A stretch of DNA of 64,000 nt from Caulobacter vibrioides (GTDB lineage Bacteria > Pseudomonadota > Alphaproteobacteria > Caulobacterales > Caulobacteraceae): positions 161,854 through 225,853 of the forward strand of contig NZ_PJRR01000008.1 of NCBI RefSeq assembly GCF_002858865.1. The letters are read 5' to 3'. Position 1 is the first letter of the stretch; every line of letters begins with the position of its first letter. The notes below the pieces were generated by a model, which was not told the DNA's origin, did not search any database, and saw only the letters and a list, made by a program, of their open reading frames with translations. A program made the translations under genes and the position numbers. This document shows, in pieces, positions 35,603 through 44,669 of the stretch.

Positions 35603-37027
35603 ATGACCACGAACTCGACCTATCAGCCTGTCCACGTCATTGGCGGGGGCCTCGCCGGTTCCGAAGCCGCCTGGCAGATCGCCCAGAGCGGCGTGCCCGT
35701 CATCCTGCACGAGATGCGCAAGGACGACGCCAGCGGCAAAGTCATCACCGACGCGCACCAGACCGACGGCCTGGCCGAGATGGTGTGCTCCAACTCGTTC
35801 CGCTCGGACGACTGGCAGTTCAACGCCGTGGGCCTGCTGCACGCCGAGATGCGCAAGCTAGGCAGCCTGATCATGGCCTGCGCCGACCAGCACCAGGTGC
35901 CGGCCGGGGGCGCCCTGGCTGTCGACCGCGACGGCTTCTCCGCCGAGGTCACCAAGCGCCTGTCGCAGCATCCGCTGGTCACCATCGTCCGCGAGGAGAT
36001 CGCGGGCCTGCCGCCTGCCCCTGATGGAAAGAATGGGTGGGACAACGTCATCGTCGCCACCGGTCCCCTCACCTCGCCGGCGCTCGCCCAGGCGGTCCTG
36101 GACCTGACCGGCGAAGGCCAGCTCAGCTTCTTCGACGCCATCGCGCCGATCATCCATTTTGAGTCCATCAACATGGACATCGCCTGGCGCCAGTCGCGCT
36201 ACGACAAGGAAGGTCCTGGCGGCGATGCGGCCGCCTACATCAACTGCCCGATGAACAAGGAGCAGTACGAGGCCTTCATCGACGCCCTGCTGGCCGGCCC
36301 CAAGTCCGAGTTCAAGGAGTGGGAGAACGTCCCCTATTTCGACGGCTGCCTGCCGATCGAGGTGATGGCCGAGCGCGGCCGCGAGACCCTGCGTCACGGT
36401 CCGATGAAGCCTGTGGGCCTGACCAATCCGCGCGATCCGCTGGTCAAGGCCTACGCCATCGTCCAGCTGCGCCAGGACAACGCCCTGGGCACGCTGTGGA
36501 ACATGGTCGGCTTCCAGACAAAGCTGAAACACGGCGTCCAGGCCGAGACCTTCCGGATGATTCCGGGCCTGGAAGACGCCCAGTTCGCCCGCCTGGGCGG
36601 CCTGCACCGCAACACCTTCATCAACTCGCCCAAGCTACTGGACAAGTCGCTGCGGATGAAAGCCATGCCGCGCCTGCGGTTCGCGGGCCAGGTCACCGGC
36701 GTCGAAGGCTATGTCGAGAGCGCGGCCATGGGCCTTCTGACTGGCCGCTTCGCCGCCGCCGACCGCAAGGGCGCGCCGATCGACGCCCCGCCGCCGACCA
36801 CCGCCCTGGGGGCTCTCGTCGAGCACATCACCGGCGGCCATCTGGAGGCCGGCAACGGTCCTGGCAGCTTCCAGCCGATGAACATCAACTATGGCCTGCT
36901 GCCGCCGCTCGAAGCGCCGAAGGTCGACGAAGATGGCAAGAAGATCCCGCTGAAGGAACGCGGCCGCGCCAAGAAGCGGCTGATGAGCCTGCGCGCGCTG
37001 AAGGATCTGGACGCCTGGATGGCCTGA
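35603..37027 (+). CDS. trmFO: TrmFO, folate-dependent tRNA m5U54 methyltransferase
   Basis: 474 residues. Uses methylenetetrahydrofolate and FAD to methylate U54 in the T-loop of tRNA. The FAD-binding motif [13 protein letters not shown] is at the N-terminus; the family block [12 protein letters not shown] contains a conserved Cys (C62), and [14 protein letters not shown] and the C-terminal [16 protein letters not shown] match. Length is normal. Older name Gid; not GidA/MnmG, which is longer. Confidence 0.97.
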   Translation: MTTNSTYQPVHVIGGGLAGSEAAWQIAQSGVPVILHEMRKDDASGKVITDAHQTDGLAEMVCSNSFRSDDWQFNAVGLLHAEMRKLGSLIMACADQHQVPAGGALAVDRDGFSAEVTKRLSQHPLVTIVREEIAGLPPAPDGKNGWDNVIVATGPLTSPALAQAVLDLTGEGQLSFFDAIAPIIHFESINMDIAWRQSRYDKEGPGGDAAAYINCPMNKEQYEAFIDALLAGPKSEFKEWENVPYFDGCLPIEVMAERGRETLRHGPMKPVGLTNPRDPLVKAYAIVQLRQDNALGTLWNMVGFQTKLKHGVQAETFRMIPGLEDAQFARLGGLHRNTFINSPKLLDKSLRMKAMPRLRFAGQVTGVEGYVESAAMGLLTGRFAAADRKGAPIDAPPPTTALGALVEHITGGHLEAGNGPGSFQPMNINYGLLPPLEAPKVDEDGKKIPLKERGRAKKRLMSLRALKDLDAWMA

Positions 37028-37034
37028 GGGGCGT

Positions 37035-37808
37035 TCAGGATTCAGCCGGGCGGCGCAGGCCGCGCGTGGCCTTGTCCTGCGGATAGTAGCGGAAGCCCTT
37101 GAGGACGATCTTGATGGCTTCCCAGTGGATCGCCACCAGGATGCCGGCGACTTGCCAGGGGTGGCCCAGCAAGGCCTTGAGGATGGCGCCGTCCGTAAGG
37201 CTTCGGCGTTCGCCGGCGAAGGTGGCGGACAGGATGACGCCAGCCTCGTCCAGCACGTCTACGCCCACGCTGACCGCTTCGGCCGGCGGCCTGGTCTCGA
37301 AGTCATAGCGCAGGTTCATCGGCAGGAAGGGCGAGACATAGAACGCCTTGCCCGCCTCCTGCTCCACCCAGCCGTCGAGGCCCAGGCGCGCGGGCATCAC
37401 ATAGTCGTGGCGCTGGCCGAAGGTGTTGCGCACCGCATGGACGGTGGCCACCAGACGATCCTGCGCATCGTGGCAGAAGAAGACGGTGAGCGGATTGAAC
37501 CCCTTGCCCAGGATGCGCGGCATGGTCAGCACGCGGATGGACGCAACCCTTTCGGCCAGGCCATGGGCCGCCAGCTTGGCCAGAATCTCGTCCTTCAGCG
37601 ACGCCTTGGGATCGTCGAGGTGATCGCGATCGTGAAAGCCGATCAGGTTCCAGGCCTTGCGCGAGAACAGGCGAAGCCGCGCGCTCAGCGCCTCGACCTC
37701 GTCGAGGTCGAGCAACAGCATGAAGACGCCATAGCGCAGGTGATGGCGCTTGGGGCGGGTCCGGTCGTGGACGACGTGGCCCGCATAGAGCGCCGAGCGG
37801 GAGGTCAC
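37035..37808 (-). CDS. DUF1365 protein
   Basis: 257 residues. Family marks RTRPKRHHLRYGVFMLLLDLDEV, LTMPRILGKGFNPLTVFFCHD and GKAFYVSPFLPMNLRYDFE. Starts with GTG overlapping the stop of the FAD gene (GTGA). DUF1365 genes are regularly next to the same FAD oxidoreductase and a cyclopropane-synthase-like methyltransferase, as here, and are linked to lipid modification; the molecular role is unknown. Confidence 0.9.
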   Translation of the reverse strand: MTSRSALYAGHVVHDRTRPKRHHLRYGVFMLLLDLDEVEALSARLRLFSRKAWNLIGFHDRDHLDDPKASLKDEILAKLAAHGLAERVASIRVLTMPRILGKGFNPLTVFFCHDAQDRLVATVHAVRNTFGQRHDYVMPARLGLDGWVEQEAGKAFYVSPFLPMNLRYDFETRPPAEAVSVGVDVLDEAGVILSATFAGERRSLTDGAILKALLGHPWQVAGILVAIHWEAIKIVLKGFRYYPQDKATRGLRRPAES

Positions 37809-39133
37809 GCAACCAACTCGCGGTCAGCGGCCTGATCGGCCACGTCCAGGACGATGCGGCCCGACGGGTTGGGCACCAGCCAGGGACGACGCACACCGCC
37901 CAGTTGTTCAGCGACCGCAAGACCCGCCTGCAGGCCATCCTCGTGGAAGCCCGATCCGAAATAGGCCCCGCAGAACCAGGTGCGCCGACGCCCCTGCAGC
38001 GACCACAGCCGGCGCTGGGCCAGCATGGCCGGGCCATCGAACAGCGGGTGCTCATAGACCTGATCGTGCATCAGGCCCGCGGGATCCTGCATCGGGTTCA
38101 GCGACAGGAAGTAGGGCCGCTCGACACCCAGAGGCTGGAGAATGTTCATCCAGTAGGTGACGCCGCCCTCGCCGTCCTCGCCGCGACGACCGACGTGGTT
38201 CCAGCTGGCCCATGCGCCCCGGCGACGCGGCATCAGGGCCGGGTCGCTGTGCAGCACCGCGCGGTTACGGCTGTAGCGGAAAGCTCCCAAGAGCTCGCGT
38301 TCCTCGGCGCTCGGCGCGGCCAGCATCGACAGAGCCTGGTCGGCGTGGGCGCCGATCACCACATGATCGAACGCGCGGGTCTCGCCGGTCGCATCCTCGA
38401 TCTTTACGCCGTCGGGACCGCGATGGATCGCCTTGACGGGCCGCCCGGTCAGGATCGGCCCCGACACGCCGGCGGCCAACTTTTCGACGTAGCGCGCCGA
38501 GCCGCCGACAACGGTGCGCCATATCGGACGCTTGTCGATCGGCAGCATCAGGCCGTGGTTGTCGAAGAACCGCAGCAGCGCCGCCGCCGGAAACTCGCGG
38601 ATATCCCGCATCGAAGCCGACCAGATCGCGGCGGCCTGCGGCAGCAGGTGGTCTTCCTGAAACGCGCGCCCGAAACCCTGGCGACGCAGATAGTCGTCGA
38701 GCCGGCAGAGGCCGCCCTGCTCCAGGTCCGCCGGGATGTTGCGGCCCTCACGATAGAAGCGCACCACGTCCAGCAGCATCTTGATGAAGCGCGGGTTGGC
38801 GACGTTGCGCTTTTGGGCCAGCAGCTTGGTGCTGGAATACTCCAGCGCGCCGCCGTCCAGCGAGACGCCGAACGACATGTCGGTCTCGGTCGTCTCGACG
38901 CCGATATGTCGGAACAGGGCCGTGAGGTTGGGATAGTTCGGCTCGTTGTAGACGATGAAGCCGGTGTCGACGGCCACGCCCTCGGCGATGATGGTGTTGG
39001 CGTGCCCGCCCAGTCGGTCGTCCGCCTCGTACAGCGTCACGTCGTGCCGGTGGGACAGGAGCCAAGCCGCGGAAAGACCTGAGACGCCAGCGCCGATCAC
39101 GGCGATGGATTGGCGAGGAACAACGTTGGCCAA
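37805..39133 (-). CDS. FAD-dependent amine-oxidase-like oxidoreductase
   Basis: About 442 residues. FAD motif SIAVIGAGVSGLSAAWLL is at the N-terminus, with a GGHAN turn shortly after. The protein belongs to the flavin amine-oxidase/desaturase-like group next to DUF1365 and CFA genes. Its relatives in Rhodobacter take part in furan fatty acid synthesis as a lipid desaturase; the same role here is inference. The start is TTG at 39133, preceded by GGGAGAGAG; no ATG is available. Confidence 0.85.
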   Translation of the reverse strand: MANVVPRQSIAVIGAGVSGLSAAWLLSHRHDVTLYEADDRLGGHANTIIAEGVAVDTGFIVYNEPNYPNLTALFRHIGVETTETDMSFGVSLDGGALEYSSTKLLAQKRNVANPRFIKMLLDVVRFYREGRNIPADLEQGGLCRLDDYLRRQGFGRAFQEDHLLPQAAAIWSASMRDIREFPAAALLRFFDNHGLMLPIDKRPIWRTVVGGSARYVEKLAAGVSGPILTGRPVKAIHRGPDGVKIEDATGETRAFDHVVIGAHADQALSMLAAPSAEERELLGAFRYSRNRAVLHSDPALMPRRRGAWASWNHVGRRGEDGEGGVTYWMNILQPLGVERPYFLSLNPMQDPAGLMHDQVYEHPLFDGPAMLAQRRLWSLQGRRRTWFCGAYFGSGFHEDGLQAGLAVAEQLGGVRRPWLVPNPSGRIVLDVADQAADRELVA

Positions 39134-39253
39134 GACTCTCTCCCAAAGCGCCAGGGCGACGCTTGCCAAGAGTTACGCATCATCGTGACGAACGGACGCA
39201 TCCGAACGGCTTGCCGGCGCGTAACCTTCCCGAACCATCTCGGAGGACGACCC

Positions 39254-40297
39254 ATGAGCCTGGTGAAGACCGCGATCCACGCCTTCGAGGACGCGCCCAT
39301 GCCCGACCTCGTGTCGCGCGCCGCCATCGACTTCCTGGTGGGCGACGCCCGTCGCCGCCTGCAGCAGGCGCCGGCCAACGCGACCCTGGCCTTCGCCAAG
39401 GAGATGGAGACGCGACCGATCGCGACCCATACGGCGAACGCCAACGAGCAGCACTATGAACTGCCCGCGCCGTTCTTCGAGGCGGTCCTGGGCCCGAACC
39501 TGAAGTACTCCAGCGGCCTCTATCCGCCCGGCGCCGTTACGTTGGCCGAGGGTGAGGCTGCGGCCCTGCGCGAGACCGCCGAACACGCGGACCTGCGCGA
39601 TGGACAATCGGTCCTGGAGCTGGGTTGCGGCTGGGGTTCGCTGTCCCTGTGGATGGCCTCGCGATGCCCCAACTCGACCATCACCTCGGTGTCGAACTCG
39701 GCCTCGCAGCGCGCCTTTATCGAAGCGCGCGCGGCGCAGATGGGCCTGACCAACCTGAAGGTCATCACCGCCGATATGAACGACTTCCAGACCGATCAGC
39801 GCTTCGATCGTGTGGTGTCGGTCGAGATGTTCGAGCACATGTCCAACTGGCGCGCCCTGCTGACCCGCGTGCGCGACTGGCTGGAGCCGGACGGCCTGCT
39901 GTTCCTGCACGTGTTCACGCACAAGAACACGCCCTACCGCTTCGAGGTCGACGATCCGGCCGACTGGATCGCCCAGTACTTCTTCAGCGGCGGCGTGATG
40001 CCCAGCCACGACCTGCCCCAGCAGTTCCCCGACCTCTTCGCCGTCGAACAGGACTGGCGCTGGAGCGGCGAGCACTACGCCCGCACCGCCCGCCAGTGGC
40101 TGGAAAACTTCGACGCCCGCCGCGCCACCATCGATCCGATCCTGGCCGAGGTCTATGGCAAGCACGCCACCGTCTGGCGCCGTCGCTGGCGCCTGTTCTT
40201 CCTGGCCACCGCCGGCCTGTTCGGCCATCGCGGCGGTGAGGAATGGGGCGTCAGCCACTATCGGATGCGCCCGGTCCAGGCGGAGACAGCCCAATGA
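39254..40297 (+). CDS. Cyclopropane-fatty-acid-synthase-like methyltransferase
   Basis: 347 residues, shorter than E. coli CFA synthase. SAM motif VLELGCGWGSLSLWMA, DRVVSVEMFEHMSNW and YDPADWIAQYFFSGGVMPSHD-like blocks (here VDDPADWIAQYFFSGG). Acts on acyl chains of membrane phospholipids: either cyclopropane formation or methylation of an unsaturated chain. The partner genes suggest the latter may apply. Start chosen at 39254, after CGGAGGACG. Confidence 0.88.
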   Translation: MSLVKTAIHAFEDAPMPDLVSRAAIDFLVGDARRRLQQAPANATLAFAKEMETRPIATHTANANEQHYELPAPFFEAVLGPNLKYSSGLYPPGAVTLAEGEAAALRETAEHADLRDGQSVLELGCGWGSLSLWMASRCPNSTITSVSNSASQRAFIEARAAQMGLTNLKVITADMNDFQTDQRFDRVVSVEMFEHMSNWRALLTRVRDWLEPDGLLFLHVFTHKNTPYRFEVDDPADWIAQYFFSGGVMPSHDLPQQFPDLFAVEQDWRWSGEHYARTARQWLENFDARRATIDPILAEVYGKHATVWRRRWRLFFLATAGLFGHRGGEEWGVSHYRMRPVQAETAQ

Positions 40298-40701
40298 TCC
40301 AGTTCGCCGTCGCCTATGTCGGGACCGCCCTGGCGATGCTGGTCCTCGACATCATCTGGCTGACCCAGATGGTCAACCGGCTCTACCAGCCTCGCATCGG
40401 CGAGTTGCTGGCTGAAAAGCCGTCGATGCCACCAGCGGTGATCTTCTATCTTCTGTACGTGACCGGCATCGTCGTTCTGGCGGTCCTGCCGGCGCTGCGC
40501 GAGGGCGGTTGGAAGCGCCTGCTGGTCCACGCCGCCGTCTTCGGTCTCGTCGCCTATGCCACCTATGACCTGACCAACCAGGCGACGCTGAAGACCTGGT
40601 CGACGACGATCACCGTGGTCGACATGGCCTGGGGCACGTTCATCACCACGGTCTCGGCCTCCGCCGGCTTCGCCGCCGCGCGCTGGTTCGCGGCGCGCTG
40701 A
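40294..40701 (+). CDS. DUF2177 membrane protein
   Basis: 135 residues, four membrane segments, with the DUF2177 marks LDIIWLTQMVNRLYQPRIGELLA, FYLLYVTGIVVLAVLPAL, YATYDLTNQATLKTWS and DMAWGTFITTVSA. The ATG overlaps the methyltransferase stop (ATGA), so the two are translated together. Function unknown. Confidence 0.9.
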   Translation: MIQFAVAYVGTALAMLVLDIIWLTQMVNRLYQPRIGELLAEKPSMPPAVIFYLLYVTGIVVLAVLPALREGGWKRLLVHAAVFGLVAYATYDLTNQATLKTWSTTITVVDMAWGTFITTVSASAGFAAARWFAAR

Positions 40702-40719
40702 CCACCGCCCCTCCCCTTT

Positions 40720-40745
40720 CATAAGTAAGTGATTTATGACTTATG
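40720..40745. promoter_or_regulatory. Putative purine-regulon operator, site 1
   Basis: CATAAGTAAG at 40720-40729, then ACTTATG at 40739-40745: inverted CATAAGT/ACTTATG with a 12-nt centre, in a markedly AT-rich patch 130 nt before the allantoate amidohydrolase start. The same 10-mer (reverse complement) recurs before hpxX. Possible TetR operator. Confidence 0.45.
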
Positions 40746-40874
40746 AGCAGGCGCCCGCTTCGCGGTGTGGCGCTTGCGCGGGCGCCTGAGTCGGTTGTCG
40801 ACCCTGGCGGCTCGCAAAAGGGGACTTGGTCGCTCCGCCTGCTAGGGTGATGCGATCAAGGGCGCGGAGCGAAC

Positions 40875-42158
40875 GTGGCGGACGGTGTCGACATCGGGGT
40901 GAGGGCCAAGGCGCGTTGCGACGCCCTGGGGTCGCCGCCTTACAGTGAGATCGACGGCCAACTGACCCGCCGCTTCCTGACGGCCGCCCACGGCGCTGCG
41001 CTGGACGCCCTCGCGGGATGGATGGCTGAAGCCGGCATGCGCGTGCGCCGAGACGCCGCCGCCAACCTGATCGGCCGCTACGAGGGTGAGACGCCCGACG
41101 CGCCCGCCCTGATCATCGGCTCGCACATCGACAGCGTCCGCAACGGCGGCCGCTATGACGGGCCGCTGGGGATCATGCTGGGGATCGACGTGGTCGAGGC
41201 GCTGCATCGCGCCGGCCGCCGCCTGCACTTCGCGATCGAGGTCGTGGCGTTCGGCGACGAGGAAGGCTCGCGCTTCCCCGCCTCGATGAGCTGCAGCCGC
41301 GCGATCGCCGGAACCCTGGACGCCACCGCCCTGGAGATGAAGGACGCCGAAGGGATCACAGTCGCTGAAGCCTTGACCGCGTTCGGCGGCGATCCGGCCA
41401 ACATCGCTTCGGCCGCTCGCCGTCCCGAGGAGGTGCTCGCCTTCCTGGAAGCCCATATCGAGCAAGGCCCGGTGCTGGAGGCCGAAGGCCTGGCCCTGGG
41501 CGTCGTCACCGCCATCGCCGCCCAGAAGCGCTTGATGGTGCGGATCACGGGCATGGCCGGCCATGCCGGCACGACGCCGATGGCCTTGCGCAAGGACCCC
41601 GGCCCCGCCGCCGCCGAGGCCATCCTGGCCCTGGAGCGGATCTGCCGCGCCGGAACCGACGGTCTGGTCGGCACGGTGGGACGCATGACCGCCCTGCCCG
41701 GCGCCTTCAACGTCATCCCCGGCGCGATTGAGTTCTCGATGGATATCCGCGCCGAGACCTCGGCCACCCGCGACGCCGCCGTCGAGGCGATCACCGCTGA
41801 GATCCACGCCATCGCCGCCGCGCGAGACCTCTCCGCCACCGTCACCCTGATGCAGGCCTTGGCCGAGAGCCCCTGCGATCCGTCGCTGATGGGCTTGCTG
41901 GACGAGAGCCTCGCCGATCTTGGCCTGCCCGCCCGCCGCCTGCCCTCGGGCGCCGGTCACGACGCCATGGTGATGGCCGCGCTTTGCCCCACCGCCATGC
42001 TGTTCATCCGCTGCGAAGGCGGGATCAGCCACAACCCGGCCGAAGCCGTCACCGAGGCCGACTGCGCCCTGGCGGCCAAGGCGATGCTGGGGTTCGTGGA
42101 GAAGCTGGCCGCCAATCCCTTGCGTCCTTCGAGGCCGCTACGCGGCGCCTCAGGATGA
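40875..42158 (+). CDS. Allantoate amidohydrolase (M20 hydantoinase/carbamoylase family)
   Basis: 427 residues. Metal-ligand motifs GSHIDSVRNGGRYDGPLG, VVAFGDEEGSRFP, EAHIEQGPVLE, GHAGTTPM and GAGHDAMVM are typical of the M20 amidohydrolases that include allantoate amidohydrolase and ureidoglycolate hydrolase. In this operon allantoate to ureidoglycine is the fitting step. Starts with GTG. The last dozen residues are encoded by a family B repeat, which supplies the stop codon. Confidence 0.88.
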   Translation: MADGVDIGVRAKARCDALGSPPYSEIDGQLTRRFLTAAHGAALDALAGWMAEAGMRVRRDAAANLIGRYEGETPDAPALIIGSHIDSVRNGGRYDGPLGIMLGIDVVEALHRAGRRLHFAIEVVAFGDEEGSRFPASMSCSRAIAGTLDATALEMKDAEGITVAEALTAFGGDPANIASAARRPEEVLAFLEAHIEQGPVLEAEGLALGVVTAIAAQKRLMVRITGMAGHAGTTPMALRKDPGPAAAEAILALERICRAGTDGLVGTVGRMTALPGAFNVIPGAIEFSMDIRAETSATRDAAVEAITAEIHAIAAARDLSATVTLMQALAESPCDPSLMGLLDESLADLGLPARRLPSGAGHDAMVMAALCPTAMLFIRCEGGISHNPAEAVTEADCALAAKAMLGFVEKLAANPLRPSRPLRGASG

Positions 42159-42224
42159 GGGCTTCTGTTCGCCCCACCTTCCTCATCCTGAGGTGCGCGC
42201 CGCAGGCGAGCCTCGAAGGACGCA
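42121..42224. repeat. Family B palindromic repeat
   Basis: Terminal inverted repeat TGCGTCCTTCGAGG / CCTCGAAGGACGCA, perfect over 14 bp, with further pairing CCTCAGGATGAGG / CCTCATCCTGAGG inside. It overlaps the 3' end of the amidohydrolase and precedes the aminotransferase. The form is that of a widespread alphaproteobacterial extragenic palindrome; it could also attenuate or stabilise the operon mRNA. Confidence 0.8.
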
Positions 42225-42249
42225 CAGTGACCACCGCCAAGACCATGCC

Positions 42250-43473
42250 ATGACCGACACCTTCAACGAACTCGACCACCCCGCCCGCCTGCTGATGGGG
42301 CCTGGCCCGATCAACGTGCACCCACGCGTGCTGCGGGCGATGTCGGTGCAGCTCTTGGGCCAGTTCGACCCAGAGTTCACCGGTTACATGAACGAGGTGA
42401 TGGCGCTGTATCGCGGCGTCTTCCAGACACAGAACCGCTGGACCTTCACGATCGACGGCACCTCCCGCGCCGGCATCGAGGCGGCGCTGGTCTCGACCCT
42501 TCAGCCCGGCGACGACGTCGTGGTGGTCAATGCCGGGCGCTTTGGCCTGCTGCTGGCCGAGATCGCCGAGCGCTGCGACGCCAAGGTCACCTTCGTCGAG
42601 GCCCCCTGGGGAACCGTGGTCGATCCGCAGGCGGTCGAGGACGCGGTGAAGCGCGTGAAGCCGCGTCTGGTGGCCTGCGTCCACGGCGACACCTCGACCA
42701 CTATGGCCCAGCCGCTGGCCGAGATCGGCGCGATCTGCCGCGCGCACGGGGCGCTGATGTATGTCGACGCCACCGCCACCCTGTCGGGCATGGACGTTCC
42801 CGTCGACGCCTGGGGCGCCGACATTGTCACCGCCGGCCTGCAGAAGTGCCTGGGCGGTCCCTCCGGCTCGGCCCCGATCACGATCAGCGACCAGGCCGCC
42901 GAGCACATCTTCTCGCGTCGTCACGTCGAGAAGGGTCTGGCCGGAACCGGCGGCGCGGCGGGCGCCGGCCGGCGCATCGCCTCCAACTACTTCGATCTGG
43001 CGATGATCATGGACTACTGGTCCGAAAAGCGCCTGAACCACCACACCGAGTGCGCGCCGATGCTGTTCGCCGCTCGCGAATGCGCGCGGCTGGTGCTGGA
43101 GGAAGGCCTGCCGGCGCGCTTCGACCGCCACGCCAAGGCCGGCGCGGCCATGACCGCCGGGCTCGAAGCGATGGGCCTCTCCATCTATGGCGACAAGGCT
43201 CACAAGATGACCAACGTCACCGGCATCTGGGTCCCGGACGGCGTCGACTACGACCGGGTCAAGGCGCGGATGCGCACCGACTTCGAGATCGAGATCGGCT
43301 CGGCCTTCGGGCCGCTGACCGGCAAGATCTGGCGCATCGGGACCATGGGCGTGAACGCCCGCAAGCACGCGGTGCTGCAGACGCTCGCGGCCTTCGAGGC
43401 GGTGCTGCGCTGGGAGGGCTTCAGCGCTCCGGCCGGCGCGGGGGTGGATGCGGCGGCGAAGGTGTACGGATGA
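42250..43473 (+). CDS. PucG-like aminotransferase (ureidoglycine-glyoxylate)
   Basis: 407 residues, fold-type I class V aminotransferase. LLMGPGPINVHPRVLRAM, TIDGTSRAGIEAAL, the PLP-lysine region TAGLQKCLGGPSGSAP, and C-terminal WRIGTMGVNARKHAVL match the alanine-glyoxylate / (S)-ureidoglycine-glyoxylate transaminase group. Operon context (allantoate hydrolysis, PuuE, UraD) favours ureidoglycine + glyoxylate to oxalurate + glycine. An AGAT/serine-glyoxylate activity is the alternative. Confidence 0.85.
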   Translation: MTDTFNELDHPARLLMGPGPINVHPRVLRAMSVQLLGQFDPEFTGYMNEVMALYRGVFQTQNRWTFTIDGTSRAGIEAALVSTLQPGDDVVVVNAGRFGLLLAEIAERCDAKVTFVEAPWGTVVDPQAVEDAVKRVKPRLVACVHGDTSTTMAQPLAEIGAICRAHGALMYVDATATLSGMDVPVDAWGADIVTAGLQKCLGGPSGSAPITISDQAAEHIFSRRHVEKGLAGTGGAAGAGRRIASNYFDLAMIMDYWSEKRLNHHTECAPMLFAARECARLVLEEGLPARFDRHAKAGAAMTAGLEAMGLSIYGDKAHKMTNVTGIWVPDGVDYDRVKARMRTDFEIEIGSAFGPLTGKIWRIGTMGVNARKHAVLQTLAAFEAVLRWEGFSAPAGAGVDAAAKVYG

Positions 43474-43485
43474 GGGCGTCGTTCA

Positions 43486-43602
43486 AAATCCTCCCCCCAG
43501 CGGGGGAGGTGTCGGCGCAGCCGACGGAGGGGGAAGTTCTGCTGCCCCTTCCCCTTCCCCCTCCGGCGCTTCGCGCCACCTCCCCCGCTGGGGGGAGGAT
43601 TT
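43486..43602. repeat. Family A repeat, copy 2 (carries puuE SD)
   Basis: Near-perfect inverted ends: AAATCCTCCCCCCAGCGGGG / CCCCGCTGGGGGGAGGATTT. The final GGGGGGAGG sits directly before the puuE ATG, so the repeat itself provides the Shine-Dalgarno sequence. Confidence 0.85.
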
Positions 43603-43603
43603 G

Positions 43604-44518
43604 ATGACCTACCCCCGCGACCTCATCGGCTACGGCGAGCATCCGCCGCACGCGCGGTGGCCGAACGGCGCCCGCGTGGCCGTGCAGTTCGTCCTGAACT
43701 ACGAGGAAGGCGCCGAGCGCTCGATCCTGCATGGCGATCCGGTCTCCGAGTTCTTCCTGTCGGAGATGGTCGGCGCCCAGCCGATCCAGGGCATGCGCAA
43801 CATGTCGATGGAGAGCCTGTACGAATACGGCTCGCGCGCCGGCTTCTGGCGCATCCGTCGGCTGTTCGACGAGTTCGACCTGCCGCTGACCGTGTTCGGG
43901 GTCGCCCAGGCCATGGAGCGCCATCCCGACGCCGTCGAGGCGATGATGCAATCGGGCTGGGAGATCGCCAGCCACGGCTATCGCTGGATCGACTATCAGC
44001 ACGTCTCGCCCGACCAGGAGCTGGAGCACATCCAGCAGGCCATCGAGATTCAGAAACGCCTGACCGGCGAGCGCCCTCTGGGCTGGTACCAGGGCCGCAC
44101 GAGCCCCAACACCGCGCGGCTCATCGCCGAAGAAGGCGGCTTTCTCTACGACGCCGACAGCTATGCCGACGACCTGCCCTACTGGGACGACCAGCACGGC
44201 CGGGCTCAGCTGATCACGCCCTACACCCTGGAAGCCAACGACATGCGCTTCACGGCCGCCCAGGGGTTCAACACCGGCGAGCAGTTCTTCACCTATCTGC
44301 GCGACGCCTTCGACGCCCTCTATCTGGAGGGCGAGACCGCGCCGAAGATGATGAGCGTGGGCCTGCACTGCCGCGTGGTCGGCAAGCCTGGGCGGATCGG
44401 GGCGCTGCGGCGGTTCCTGGAGCATGTGGTCAGCCACGACAAGGTCTGGGTGGCCAGGCGCATCGACATCGCGCGGCACTGGATCGCGACGCATCCGTAT
44501 GGGGGGAGCGGCCAGTGA
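43604..44518 (+). CDS. puuE: PuuE allantoinase (polysaccharide-deacetylase fold)
   Basis: 304 residues from MTYPRDLIGYGE. PuuE opens the allantoin ring to allantoate without the metal site of classic allantoinases. Marks: VAVQFVLNYEEGAERS, the tail of helix ASHGYRWIDYQ, GWYQGRTSPNTARLI and SVGLHCRVVGKPGR. An upstream in-frame extension would read through the repeat and is rejected. SD lies inside repeat A copy 2. Confidence 0.93.
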   Translation: MTYPRDLIGYGEHPPHARWPNGARVAVQFVLNYEEGAERSILHGDPVSEFFLSEMVGAQPIQGMRNMSMESLYEYGSRAGFWRIRRLFDEFDLPLTVFGVAQAMERHPDAVEAMMQSGWEIASHGYRWIDYQHVSPDQELEHIQQAIEIQKRLTGERPLGWYQGRTSPNTARLIAEEGGFLYDADSYADDLPYWDDQHGRAQLITPYTLEANDMRFTAAQGFNTGEQFFTYLRDAFDALYLEGETAPKMMSVGLHCRVVGKPGRIGALRRFLEHVVSHDKVWVARRIDIARHWIATHPYGGSGQ

Positions 44519-44534
44519 TCCCCAGTCCCCAAAG

Positions 44535-44652
44535 CCCGTCATCCCGCGACTTGTTCGCGGGACCCATGGTTCAACTTTCGCGTGAGAGCGAGATCATCAC
44601 CCCACCTGCGTCGGACAGATGGGTCCCGCGAACAAGTCGCGGGATGACGGGG
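44535..44652. repeat. Family C palindromic repeat
   Basis: Inverted ends about 30 bp long: CCCGTCATCCCGCGACTTGT with TCGCGGGACCCAT on one side, and ATGGGTCCCGCGAACAAGTC with GCGGGATGACGGG on the other. It separates puuE from uraD. Third repeat family within the purine operon. Confidence 0.8.
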
Positions 44653-44669
44653 TTTGAAGAGGTGAACGC

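Noticed and set aside
43448..43603. N-terminal extension of puuE through the repeat
   Set aside because: The extension would be translated from the palindrome (Gly/Pro/Ser-rich) and the SD lies directly before the internal ATG.
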